A stretch of DNA of 55,499 nucleotides. Origin: an uncultured Saprospiraceae bacterium. Its GTDB lineage: Bacteria; Bacteroidota; Bacteroidia; Chitinophagales; Saprospiraceae. The position numbers were made by a program, and so were the translations under genes. Position 1 is the first letter of the stretch. Every line of letters starts with the position of its first letter. Shown in pieces: positions 8,538 through 17,918 of the stretch. The notes beneath the pieces were generated by a model. The model was not told the DNA's origin and did not search any database. It saw only the letters and a list, made by a program, of their open reading frames with translations. The DNA is taken from positions 1 through 55,499 of the forward strand of contig CALJVJ010000214.1 of the NCBI GenBank assembly GCA_937974625.1, given 5' to 3'.

Positions 8538-9860
8538 TTACAACGCCAATTCTTTAACTGTCTTTTCGAAATCTGCTAAAAACTCTCCATATTTACTGGT
8601 GGCAGTTCCATTGAATCCCGTGTGAATCTTTAGGACTTGGTTATTCTTATCAATAAAAATCAAAGTTGGGTAAGATAAAATATGGTTTAACATCGGCAAC
8701 GATTTTGCTGCTTCTGTTTTATCAGAATACCCTGCAACGACCATTTCATAGTCTATTCCAAATCTTTCTTTATAACGCTTAATAGCGGCATTTGCCATGG
8801 CTTTGTCTTTTCGCTTTTCGAAAGCTAAAGCAATAATTTCAATATCTGGATTTGGATTTTTCTTGAAATAATCTACTAAAAAAGTGGTTTCTTCTCGGCA
8901 ATTAGGACACCATGTTCCAAAAATCTGAACAATCTTAGCTTTGCCTTTATATTCCTCATTTTCTAAAGAAATCATTTTACCTGCTGGGTTCGGAAAGGAG
9001 AAAGCAATTTTATCATACCCTTCTTTTAAAAAGGTTAAATCATTCGGGTCGGTCAACTCAAAATTTTCATTCCTTTTGGCTTCCCAAGTCGCAAGATAAT
9101 GCTTACCCGACCGGAAAGAACCTATCATGGTGTTGTCCTCTAAAATCTTAGCTTCAAAGAGAAAAGCATGCGCTCCATCAAAGACAGACAAGTATAATTT
9201 ATCCGCTTGAACTGTTCCTTCCAAATAACGATAATCCCCAGTTTCGGTCCTAAAAGTTCCTCGCAATTCGTTTCCGTCCAGTTTAAATTCTCCGATGCCC
9301 GTAAAAACATCATCTGGGTCATTCGCTCCTTGAAAATGAACCTCCCATTTTCCAGTTACATCTATTTTGGGTTCTTTTTTCAATTGGGTAAATCGATGTT
9401 TTTTACCATATTTAGCCACAAACGGAATTCTATAATTTTCTCGATTTGTTGCTACCCATTCGCCTTCCATTACTCTACTCTCAAACAAGCCTTTGATATA
9501 TGATTCATAGATTGGAAATTTTATCAAGAAAGTATCTTTTCCCACTTTTCTATCCAATCCTATATAAATATCTTCTTTAGCTACTCGAATGCGTTCATCC
9601 CCATTGATAATATCAATATGAAAATCATTCTCGTTTTCATAAATCACCTCAAAGGTGAAAGGTAAAGACCCTTGAGTCGCTTCTTCAAAATTAGCAGGCA
9701 TATTTTTTACATTCCCTCCGTCTGCTTCAATAGAAGTTGGCCGAATATCTAAAGTTGCTCGCCAATAACCTGGCGCCAAACCTGTAAATTGATTAGATAT
9801 AGTGAAGCAACCTATAAATGTTATTAAAATTAGAGCTAATATACTTAAGCTTAAACGCAT
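8538..9860 (-). CDS. TlpA-like thioredoxin-domain lipoprotein
   Basis: A 440-aa protein. The N-terminal hydrophobic segment ends in FIGC (Cys18), a loose lipobox, so it is probably a lipoprotein facing the periplasm. Residues about 30-285 form a beta-rich region with no recognised catalytic motif, as in many Bacteroidota TlpA/AhpC-fused proteins. Residues 290-440 form a TlpA-like thioredoxin fold with W317-C318-P-N-C321 and the cis-proline strand around LSYPTLIFID. The expected role is thiol-disulphide exchange in the envelope, possibly serving cytochrome c maturation, since ccmBCD lie elsewhere in the window (inference). Both neighbours on its strand are separated by more than 300 bp, so it is likely monocistronic. 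Confidence 0.88.
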   Translation of the reverse strand: MRLSLSILALILITFIGCFTISNQFTGLAPGYWRATLDIRPTSIEADGGNVKNMPANFEEATQGSLPFTFEVIYENENDFHIDIINGDERIRVAKEDIYIGLDRKVGKDTFLIKFPIYESYIKGLFESRVMEGEWVATNRENYRIPFVAKYGKKHRFTQLKKEPKIDVTGKWEVHFQGANDPDDVFTGIGEFKLDGNELRGTFRTETGDYRYLEGTVQADKLYLSVFDGAHAFLFEAKILEDNTMIGSFRSGKHYLATWEAKRNENFELTDPNDLTFLKEGYDKIAFSFPNPAGKMISLENEEYKGKAKIVQIFGTWCPNCREETTFLVDYFKKNPNPDIEIIALAFEKRKDKAMANAAIKRYKERFGIDYEMVVAGYSDKTEAAKSLPMLNHILSYPTLIFIDKNNQVLKIHTGFNGTATSKYGEFLADFEKTVKELAL

Positions 9861-10190
9861 AGTTGATAATTGAATTTACTTTATAAACGCAAACTTCCGA
9901 AAAATAAATTAAACAACGCCTATTATGCAAAAGATTAAAATACAAAGTCATAATTATTTCACAAAATCATCTTTGGAGGCTTTATGTAGTAATGAAAAAT
10001 AAATTTACCATTTGATTTTTCAAAGTTCCTAACATTAGTTTTGATAAACAAAAAAGGGAGCCACACATGAGCAGTGCCTCCCTCTTGGATAAAAAATATG
10101 CTATATTTTGATAAGCGTAGGTCTAAATTTTATGGTCTTGAAAACCATTATTTTAGACTTACTTTAAAGAAAATCTTATGCTACCCTGTC
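9861..10190. other. Intergenic region with terminator
   Basis: Contains the terminator of the large T9SS gene (10050-10082). The rest is the short upstream region of the TlpA gene. A GAAGTTTG near 9890 is one base off the -7 consensus and has no well-spaced TTG. No gene is seen. Confidence 0.45.
10050..10082 (-). terminator. Intrinsic terminator of the choice-of-anchor L gene
   Basis: On the minus strand GGGAG (10082-10078) and CTCCC (10060-10056) pair with an inner CAC/GTG. The stem is followed by TTTTTT at 10055-10050. It lies about 108 bp after the stop codon at 10191. Confidence 0.75.
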
Positions 10191-13100
10191 CTAATCCATC
10201 AGGGTAAAATCTCCTTTAATTTGAACTTTACGACCATCTATCATTTCCAACTCTGCTCGATAAACAAAAACAGCAGGTCTTAGTGGCTTTCTATTAAAAC
10301 TTCCATCCCATCCTAAAGTTGGGTCATTAGGGGCAAAATTCTTTCTTTGGAAAACCGTTTCTCCCCACCTATTATACACTTCTAAAGTAATAACTTGATT
10401 AACCATTCCTTGCTTTGAAAAGATGGTAAACCGGTCATTTCCTGCTTGACTATCATATGGATTGAATATATTTGGCACAAAAATGTGAGGCGTTTGGTCT
10501 ACTAATAAACGGACATTCGAACTTGCTTCACAACCATTTTGGTCAATTACGGTAACCTCATACTCAACACTTTGAAAAGGCTTAGCCATTGGATTTAAAC
10601 AATCATCGCAACTCAATCCTGCAGATGGAGACCACATAATTTCTGCTACTTGCCCTGCGGGAATATTTGTAATAGCAGCTAAATCAGTAGAATCTCCAAG
10701 ACCAATTTCTTGTTGCAAACCTAAATCAACTACCACTTCTTCTGGTTCAATAATTTCAATAACTTCTTCCAATTCACAATCATTGGCATCTTTAACTACT
10801 ATATTATAGGCTCCTGGATTTAAATAACTAAATCCAGCTTCGCTGTTAAATCGATTTCCACCGTCAATAGAATAGGTGTAAGGTCCCACTCCACCAACTA
10901 CCTGCATAATATTCGCTTGTCCTTTATCTCCAAAACATAATGGTTGATTTAATGATAAATCCAATTCTGTTGGTTTTTCATCTATTATGATTAAAGAAGT
11001 CTCTGCTGTACATCCATTTTCTTTATTTCGAATTTCCAAAACATAGGTTCCAGCAGCGCTTACTGCTGGAGAAACAACATCCGTTTTGGAGATAATATTT
11101 CCATCTGTGGTACTCCAATTAAACTGATAGATACTTCCAGTACTAGATGCAGAACCGTCAATTTCTACTTTTTCTGATTTACAATTAAACACCTCTGCTG
11201 CTGCAATTATCGCAATTGGTGAAATTGTATCAATTCCTATTTCCACAATTCCTTTGCCCTCACAACCATTAGTTTGGTCTACCACAAATAGTAAATAGGT
11301 TCCTTCTGCACCCATAATCGGATTAATTGGATTCGAAGCATCTATAATATCTCCTCCATCAAAAGTTTCCCATCGATAATTAATATTTCCACCTTGAGTA
11401 GAATTTGATGCATCTAATTGGACGGTTTGATTATCGCAAGTAATAGATAGTGGGGTTTCGATAATTGCCTTAGGTCTATTGGTATCGTCCGTAATAACCA
11501 CCACATCATTCGCCTCACAACCATTTACTTCATCTTCTACAAATATTTGATAAGTACCAGCCTCATTTATAGAAGGATTCAACCTATCTTCTCCTGATAA
11601 AATACCGCCATCCTCCGTTGTCCATTGGTAATTATAAGTCCGATTATCTTCAACACTACCATTCAAATTCATTTGGGTAATATCACAGGTAAAAACAGCT
11701 GTTGCCCCAGCATCTATTTTAGGGCTAAGGGTATCTATTAAAATGTTTACCACAGCATTTGACTCACAAAAATTTTCAACATCGGTAATATTTAAAGTAT
11801 AAATACCGGGTTCGTCAACAGACGGGTTTAGGGTATTTCTATTTTCTAAGAAATTTCCTTCCGTTGTTTCCCAAACTATCATATAATCTCTTTCAGGTAC
11901 AGACAATTCTGTTTTAATGGAGACCGCTTTTCTATCACAGGTAAGTGTTTTCGGGTCAACAATCAGAAAATCAGGTTTAATTTTGTTCTCCGTCACGACT
12001 ACACTTTCTTCGAATATACAGCCATTAATATTATTAGTGACCATCAAGTTATAGGTTCCAGCTGCATTTATTTCAGGGTCTAAAATGTCTCTATCAGATA
12101 AGAAATTCCCATCATTTGTTGTCCAATTCAAAGCATAATCTACCATATCTTCCAAAATGGCACCAACCAGGTTTTGAGTTTCTATTTGACAATTTAATTC
12201 TTGTGGCTGATTCAATTCCACCTTGGGCTTTTCTGTATCTTCTTTAACAAATGCAGTTGCGCTATTACTACAACCATTTTCATCGTTGAGTACATTTAAG
12301 GTGTAAGTTCCTTCTTTGTTGACAATAGGTTCTAATCGTGAATCAAATCGAGTAATATTACCATCCTCTGTCTCCCAATTATATTTAAATTTAAACCCTC
12401 TACTTGTTCCTATGGCAGTCAATGTCAATTCATCATTTCGACAACTAATAATATCATCAACTTGAATCTCTGCTAATGGTTTTTCTAAATCTCCTATAAT
12501 TTCGGTAGTTAGGGTTGTCTCACAACCGTTTAGGTCCGTTACAACTACGGAATAAGTTCCCCCTTCAAGGTCTGTAGGATTTTGAACCGTTCCTGCTCCA
12601 TTTGTCCACGCAAATGCATAACCCGGTGTTCCACCATCTACAGTCAAATCAATACTACCATCATTGGGATTATAACAATTTGGCGCACCCTTTGGGGTAA
12701 TAGAAGCATTTATTTTTTCTGGTTTAGTCAGGGTAAAAAGTTCAATAGCTTCACAGCCTAATTCGTTGGTTACGGTTACTTCAAAGTCCCCTTCTACTAA
12801 ATTATCTAAACGTGCATCGACTGCACCATTATCCCAATCATAAGTATAGGTTCCAGCGTTGCTATCCATTGTCAATTCAATGAACCCATCGGTAGATTTA
12901 TGACATTTTGGATTACTTGCTTTGTATTCAATATTTACTTCAGTGGTAACAATTTGGGCAGTTCCTTCTCCATTTCCTACACAACCACTCGAAGTCATGG
13001 ATATCGCTTCATACGTTCCTGCTGCTGTTTCTGGTAATTGATAATTTGCATCGTTAATATTAGCAATATTCCTTGTTTCTCCATTAAATTCGTACTCCAA

Positions 13101-14975
13101 TGAATAAGGTCCACTTCCAGTAAAGCTTACTTCGATTTGGCTCGTTGCATCTCCATTACAAATTAATACATCGCCAGACATTTTAGCAACTTGCTCATCA
13201 ATGGTTACTTCGATTTGTCCCATTGAGGAAGTTCCACATTCATCCGTTACAGTAACAGCATAAATAGTGGGGTCGTCAATTTGGGCAGAAATTGATGACG
13301 TAGTTTCATCTGTAGACCATTCATAAGTGAACTCTCCTACGCCTCCCTCTATCTGCGGACTTATCTCCACTGAACCACCAGGGCAAGTAGACAATTCATT
13401 AAAATTGACAATAGGTTCTTCTGGTTCTACTATTATAAGTTCTGTCAAAATACCTTCACAGGTACATGCTGACTCTAATTCAAAAACGATTGATTCAGGG
13501 CCTTCTTTTACTCCATCATCAAAAACGGTTACGGGAACTCTGATACTATCTTTTCCGATAGGAATGATTACTGGAGAGGTAATAGCTGAATAATCTATAT
13601 TTGGCGTTGCAGTACTAGTCGAAGAAATATTAAATGGAACCGTCTGAGGCTTCGTTCTATCGCTGTCTTCAGTCCGCTTAAATACAAAGTAAGACTCTTG
13701 ACAAGATTCATATACTAGATTACTATCAGGAAAAGAGGCATTAGGAATTTCAGTAGATAACTCCGCTGGGTCTCCTTGCTTAAAACTGTTCGCTCCTAAG
13801 AATACTGCTGAATCAAACTTTTTGTCCCCTACATCTCCGAGTGCTAATTTTATATGATAAGTTTCACAAGGAATAACATCTACTGTTGCAGTGAAAACAT
13901 TGGTAAAACCATCATATTCCAATTCATTCTTAGCAACCGCTTGACCAAATATTTCTCCAAAAGCACAACCACCTGTCAATGCTTGAAACAATGGGGAATT
14001 GTTATTGTATAAAGGGCGGTTATTTTTCCAATTAATATTATTGATAGATACGTATTCATTTGTTCCGGGAATCGTTGCTATATTTTTACCATTATTGGAA
14101 AATGGTCCATTTATACCTGGACCACTTACAAAGAATCCAAAAACATCATTAAAAGAAGAATTGGAATAATCACAATATTCTTCTGATGCCCAAACATATT
14201 CAAAACTCACTTTGTCCGAAGTTGGGGTAAAGTCGAACTCTAAAACCGCTGCATCTTGAGAGACTCTTATTGTAGAGCCAATCAGTCTGAGTAATGTATT
14301 TAAGTCTTCATCTCCTTTGCTTCCAGGGATTGCTGTGCCTGTATTTGTTAAGGAATTTGGCCCACTACATTTACTTACATCTCCTGTGCCTAAAATAATT
14401 CCGTCCTTTAAACCAATTACATCTCCCTGTGAAAAGACACCTCTTGTAATATCTCCACCTTGATACGTTATATTATCGACATCATAACATCCACCTGAAA
14501 CGAAAACATCTTTAACTAAATAGTCTGGACTTTGACCAGATTCTGCTCGGATGACTGGGCCTCTTTGTAAAGCCGAAGGGATATAGGGACAAGTAATACA
14601 TTGGGTTGAAGCAAAATAATGATTCACTTTATTGCTTTCACAAGGCGTTTTCAATACTATTTTTTCTGTAGATTTTGTAGCGACAAAGTCTATTAGGAAT
14701 TGCTCTGCTGTTTCTCTTCCTATTTCATATGGAATGTCCATTTTTGCAATAGGCAAACAACTTTCATTGTTTTCAATCCAAAATTGTAGGGAATACGTTT
14801 GACCTCTTGTCAAATTCTCAACAATTATTTCTTTAATTAAAGATTCTTGGGAAATTTTTTGATATTTTGGCGCCTCTGGAACTGGCTTGGCGTTTTGGAT
14901 AGACTGGGCAAATAACGGGGATAATCCTAATAAACAAAATAGGGAAATTACGATTTTTGTAGTGTGTCTTGCCAT
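10191..14975 (-). CDS. Choice-of-anchor L, T9SS type-B cargo protein
   Basis: A giant secreted surface protein (about 1594 aa). ATG at 14975 is chosen because it gives a clean signal peptide (MARHTTKIVISLFCLLGLSP to LFAQ). The longer frame starts with GTG at 15047 and would bury it. Domain order: signal peptide; choice-of-anchor L domain at about 155-398 (VDNITYQGGDI, SEEYCDYSNSSFNDVFGFF); a Calx-beta-like stretch; Ig/SprB-like units; six units of about 84 aa at 832-1330, each with W-x-T-x-[DE]-G-[NG] and NGC; a SprB-type repeat; an Ig-like domain with LSCDDCLNP; and the gliding-motility/T9SS C-terminal domain at 1498-1594 (FVPNIFNP, YNRWGETVF, GDFTLMD). It is expected to be exported by T9SS and surface-attached, possibly as an adhesin (inference). 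The secretion machinery is not in this window. Confidence 0.9.
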   Translation of the reverse strand: MARHTTKIVISLFCLLGLSPLFAQSIQNAKPVPEAPKYQKISQESLIKEIIVENLTRGQTYSLQFWIENNESCLPIAKMDIPYEIGRETAEQFLIDFVATKSTEKIVLKTPCESNKVNHYFASTQCITCPYIPSALQRGPVIRAESGQSPDYLVKDVFVSGGCYDVDNITYQGGDITRGVFSQGDVIGLKDGIILGTGDVSKCSGPNSLTNTGTAIPGSKGDEDLNTLLRLIGSTIRVSQDAAVLEFDFTPTSDKVSFEYVWASEEYCDYSNSSFNDVFGFFVSGPGINGPFSNNGKNIATIPGTNEYVSINNINWKNNRPLYNNNSPLFQALTGGCAFGEIFGQAVAKNELEYDGFTNVFTATVDVIPCETYHIKLALGDVGDKKFDSAVFLGANSFKQGDPAELSTEIPNASFPDSNLVYESCQESYFVFKRTEDSDRTKPQTVPFNISSTSTATPNIDYSAITSPVIIPIGKDSIRVPVTVFDDGVKEGPESIVFELESACTCEGILTELIIVEPEEPIVNFNELSTCPGGSVEISPQIEGGVGEFTYEWSTDETTSSISAQIDDPTIYAVTVTDECGTSSMGQIEVTIDEQVAKMSGDVLICNGDATSQIEVSFTGSGPYSLEYEFNGETRNIANINDANYQLPETAAGTYEAISMTSSGCVGNGEGTAQIVTTEVNIEYKASNPKCHKSTDGFIELTMDSNAGTYTYDWDNGAVDARLDNLVEGDFEVTVTNELGCEAIELFTLTKPEKINASITPKGAPNCYNPNDGSIDLTVDGGTPGYAFAWTNGAGTVQNPTDLEGGTYSVVVTDLNGCETTLTTEIIGDLEKPLAEIQVDDIISCRNDELTLTAIGTSRGFKFKYNWETEDGNITRFDSRLEPIVNKEGTYTLNVLNDENGCSNSATAFVKEDTEKPKVELNQPQELNCQIETQNLVGAILEDMVDYALNWTTNDGNFLSDRDILDPEINAAGTYNLMVTNNINGCIFEESVVVTENKIKPDFLIVDPKTLTCDRKAVSIKTELSVPERDYMIVWETTEGNFLENRNTLNPSVDEPGIYTLNITDVENFCESNAVVNILIDTLSPKIDAGATAVFTCDITQMNLNGSVEDNRTYNYQWTTEDGGILSGEDRLNPSINEAGTYQIFVEDEVNGCEANDVVVITDDTNRPKAIIETPLSITCDNQTVQLDASNSTQGGNINYRWETFDGGDIIDASNPINPIMGAEGTYLLFVVDQTNGCEGKGIVEIGIDTISPIAIIAAAEVFNCKSEKVEIDGSASSTGSIYQFNWSTTDGNIISKTDVVSPAVSAAGTYVLEIRNKENGCTAETSLIIIDEKPTELDLSLNQPLCFGDKGQANIMQVVGGVGPYTYSIDGGNRFNSEAGFSYLNPGAYNIVVKDANDCELEEVIEIIEPEEVVVDLGLQQEIGLGDSTDLAAITNIPAGQVAEIMWSPSAGLSCDDCLNPMAKPFQSVEYEVTVIDQNGCEASSNVRLLVDQTPHIFVPNIFNPYDSQAGNDRFTIFSKQGMVNQVITLEVYNRWGETVFQRKNFAPNDPTLGWDGSFNRKPLRPAVFVYRAELEMIDGRKVQIKGDFTLMD

Positions 14976-15097
14976 GATTGATTTTCGGTTGATGGTGTAA
15001 ATAGCATATTTCATTAGTGAAGATAGGTCACTATACCCTCCTTCCACATTTCAGACCTAGTTAAAAATGCCAGTAGTTTACATAACTGTTTTTTTTA

Positions 15098-16651
15098 ATG
15101 TCAAACAATATGATTCCGTACTTAAAATTAGAAAATGTTGCTTTTTCTCATGCTCAAAAAAACTTTTTTAATAAGTTGAATTGGACCGTTGAACAAGGGG
15201 AAAATTGGATTATAACGGGTAAAATCGGTTCTGGTAAAACAAGTTTAGTACAAGCACTCGCTGGTAAGTATTACCTCACACAAGGCAAACTTTCCTACCC
15301 TTGGCTGGAAGCCAATCACCCAGCAATTAAATCCACTTATGAACTGAAAAGGAAATGTATTAAGGTCGTCTCTTTTAAAGATGATTCTAGAGCCTTTGAC
15401 CCCCACTCCTTTTTCTATTCTCAACGATTTAATTCCTTTGCTGCTGATGGAACAGTAACGGTTTGGGAGTATCTCATGGAAGCAGGCTATTCGGAATATG
15501 AAAAATCACACGTAGATTTAATCAAACGAACTGGTGTCTTCGAATTACAGGATTTAGAACGCATTAAATTATCAAGCGGACAATCTCGTAAACTACTGAT
15601 TACTAGCGCTATATTGCAGCAACCTAAGCTTTTAATCATTGATAATCCCTATATGGGATTGGATGCTAAAAGCAGAGCAGAATTTAACGAGTTACTAGAT
15701 GATTTGGTGAAAAACGATGGTATTCAACTAATTTTAGCAGGACAATATGATGTACTACCAAATTGTATTTCACATGAATTAGCACTAGAAAATTTTCAAA
15801 TTAAATATGAAGGATTGGTCAGAAAATCAGCCTTTGAAGCCCCGAAAACCAAATCAAATACTCCTTTCGGCAAGCATTTTTCCTTATTATCTATTCAGGA
15901 AATAGCCAATGCTAAAAGCGATTTTGACAAAAAAAATCAAGCTAATTTGCTTAAAAGAATACAACCATTTTTTGAAAAACCAAATCATTTAGAAACTTGG
16001 AATTCGATATTTTCGCTTAAAAATACGACTGTTGCTTATTTTGGTAAAAAGGTGTTAGATTCCATTACTTGGTCGGTTAAACCAGGAGAAAAATGGGCAC
16101 TATTTGGTGCCAACGGTTCTGGTAAGTCTACCTTGCTTTCTCTGCTTTTTGGAGACCATCCGCAAGCCTATGCTAATGAAATTTACCTGTTTGACCAAAA
16201 AAGAGGCGTTGGCCAAAATATTTGGGATATTAAAAAACGAACTGGATTTACCTCGTCAGAACTCCACTATTTTTTCAATGCGCAATTAACCGCCGAACAG
16301 GCAATTATTACAGGCTTATTTGACCATGTCTACCTAAAGCGTCAAGCTACCGTGCACGAACAGGAATTAGTGGATTTATTAATGGAATATTTTGGAATAC
16401 TAGATTTGAAAGAACGCTTTTTTCAAAAATTATCTACTGGCGAACAACGGATTTTATTGTTAATTAGAGCACTTATCAAAAATCCACCATTAATTCTATT
16501 AGATGAGCCGTTTCAAGGGTTTGATTTAATAACTATTGAAAAAGCTAAATTGTTATTAAATACTATTTTAAGTCCACAACATACTTTGGTTTTTATTACC
16601 CATTATGAGCGAGAAATTCCTGAGATTGTGACCCAAAGATTTGTTTTGTAA
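15098..16651 (+). CDS. Double ABC-type ATPase, ModF/PhrA-like
   Basis: A 517-aa soluble protein with two ABC ATPase domains and no membrane segment. Domain 1 has Walker A GKIGSGKT (41-48), signature LSSGQ and Walker B LLIIDNP, where the usual catalytic Glu after Asp is Asn. Domain 2 has GANGSGKST, signature LSTGE and a normal LLLDEP. The layout matches the ModF/PhrA group of E. coli, which sits beside molybdate genes but is not a proven transporter subunit. No mod genes are nearby here. The domain 1 change suggests that only one site hydrolyses ATP efficiently (inference). It starts 122 bp from the divergent surface-protein gene. A second Met four codons in is an alternative start. Confidence 0.85.
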   Translation: MSNNMIPYLKLENVAFSHAQKNFFNKLNWTVEQGENWIITGKIGSGKTSLVQALAGKYYLTQGKLSYPWLEANHPAIKSTYELKRKCIKVVSFKDDSRAFDPHSFFYSQRFNSFAADGTVTVWEYLMEAGYSEYEKSHVDLIKRTGVFELQDLERIKLSSGQSRKLLITSAILQQPKLLIIDNPYMGLDAKSRAEFNELLDDLVKNDGIQLILAGQYDVLPNCISHELALENFQIKYEGLVRKSAFEAPKTKSNTPFGKHFSLLSIQEIANAKSDFDKKNQANLLKRIQPFFEKPNHLETWNSIFSLKNTTVAYFGKKVLDSITWSVKPGEKWALFGANGSGKSTLLSLLFGDHPQAYANEIYLFDQKRGVGQNIWDIKKRTGFTSSELHYFFNAQLTAEQAIITGLFDHVYLKRQATVHEQELVDLLMEYFGILDLKERFFQKLSTGEQRILLLIRALIKNPPLILLDEPFQGFDLITIEKAKLLLNTILSPQHTLVFITHYEREIPEIVTQRFVL

Positions 16652-16964
16652 AAAAGATAAACTATGTCTAAATATAGGGTAATCTAGGGGTGTAAGTAAA
16701 ATAAAGTTTACAACTTGCAATTGTTTACTCCTTATTTTTGCGCAATACTTATTGTCTATTTTGCCTTCCATTTTCTTGAAAATTATGAATGATAATCCAA
16801 CCTATTTGTAAGGTAACCGTCCTGTTCAGAAACGGGTAAAAGTCAAAATTAGGAATCAAATACTAATTTATTAGGTATAACCATAAAGTAGCATTAACTT
16901 TAGCGAAATTTCGCCTAATCGCATTCTTAAATTATAATATTCAAATTCAAAAATACTAGTTAGC
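16652..16964. other. Intergenic region, no gene seen
   Basis: AT-rich, with no convincing open frame or terminator hairpin. TAACTTTA at 16895-16902 is one base off the -7 element and lies about 60 bp before the MoxR start, but there is no TTG at the right distance. Confidence 0.4.
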
Positions 16965-17852
16965 ATGGCAAATACTTCAATGTGGACAGGGTCCGACAAA
17001 TATTTATGTGACGCAGAATTAGCACAAGCATTTCATATGTCAAGAGTGCTTGGAATGCCTTTGTTAATGGAAGGAGAACCAGGGACAGGAAAAACAGAAT
17101 TACCTATACAATTCGCCAAAGATAATAATATAGAACTATTTGTATATCCTGTCGGTTCAAAAAGTACGGTGGAACAATTTGTAGCCAAATTTGACCACGT
17201 AAAATACTTAAGAGACTCTCAAATAGAAGTATTAAATGCTCAAAGAGACGAGAAAGGCTTAGATAAAAAATTGAGTACAGGTGGAAGAAGTACCGAACAA
17301 TTAGATGATTATGTGATGATGGGCCCCGGTGCAAAAGCTTATTCTAAACCCAATTCCGTTTTGTTAATTGATGAGATTGATAAAGCGCCTAGAGAATTCC
17401 CAAATGATTTGTTATATGCTTTAAGTCATAGAAAGTTTATCTTACCTGAATCTGGCAAAGAAATTTCTGTAAGTGAGGAAGATATGCCTGCCATCGTAAT
17501 TACCAGTAATCGAGAACAAGAATTGCCAACGGCTTTTAAAGGGCGATGTATTTACCATTATATTTCTTTTCCATCCCCAGAAATGATGTTGGAAATCGTA
17601 CATAAACATTACCCTTCTGCTGATGCAGAAATCGTACAAAAGGCGATTCAGTTATTCTATCAAGTTCGTCACTTAGGCTTAGAAAGAGCCCCAAGTACCA
17701 GAGAGCTATTGAATTGGTTGAAATATTTGAATACTTTCAAAAAAGACAAGAGTCTAGCAAAATTGGTTGCTATGGACGGCATGGGTGTCTTAGTCAAAAC
17801 CCAAGCAGATATGAAAATTTTAGAAAGAAATAGAGCACAACTTAAGTTGTAA
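16965..17852 (+). CDS. MoxR-family AAA ATPase
   Basis: A 295-aa AAA+ ATPase of the MoxR/CbbQ kind. Walker A is GEPGTGKT (37-44), Walker B is LLIDEIDKA, sensor 1 is the TSN of IVITSNRE, and an arginine-rich segment (RAPSTRELLNWL) forms the C-terminal lid region. Such ATPases act as chaperones that remodel or activate partner complexes, usually with a VWA protein encoded next door (family knowledge). Here the VWA gene begins 66 bp downstream on the same strand, so the two form a likely functional pair. The client cannot be read from the neighbourhood. It is cytoplasmic. An inverted repeat GGTAAGTTG/CAACTTACC sits between the two genes. Confidence 0.9.
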   Translation: MANTSMWTGSDKYLCDAELAQAFHMSRVLGMPLLMEGEPGTGKTELPIQFAKDNNIELFVYPVGSKSTVEQFVAKFDHVKYLRDSQIEVLNAQRDEKGLDKKLSTGGRSTEQLDDYVMMGPGAKAYSKPNSVLLIDEIDKAPREFPNDLLYALSHRKFILPESGKEISVSEEDMPAIVITSNREQELPTAFKGRCIYHYISFPSPEMMLEIVHKHYPSADAEIVQKAIQLFYQVRHLGLERAPSTRELLNWLKYLNTFKKDKSLAKLVAMDGMGVLVKTQADMKILERNRAQLKL

Positions 17853-17918
17853 ACTGTAAGTGGTAAGTTGTAAATATGCACTTACCATTTTCAACTTACC
17901 AATCACAACTATAAAATT
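17853..17918 (+). repeat. Stop-adjacent hairpin between MoxR and VWA genes
   Basis: The word GTAAGT/GTAAGTTG repeats directly after the TAA stop. GGTAAGTTG (17862-17870) pairs with CAACTTACC (17892-17900). It has no U run, so it may be a processing or pausing structure and not a full terminator. Confidence 0.6.
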
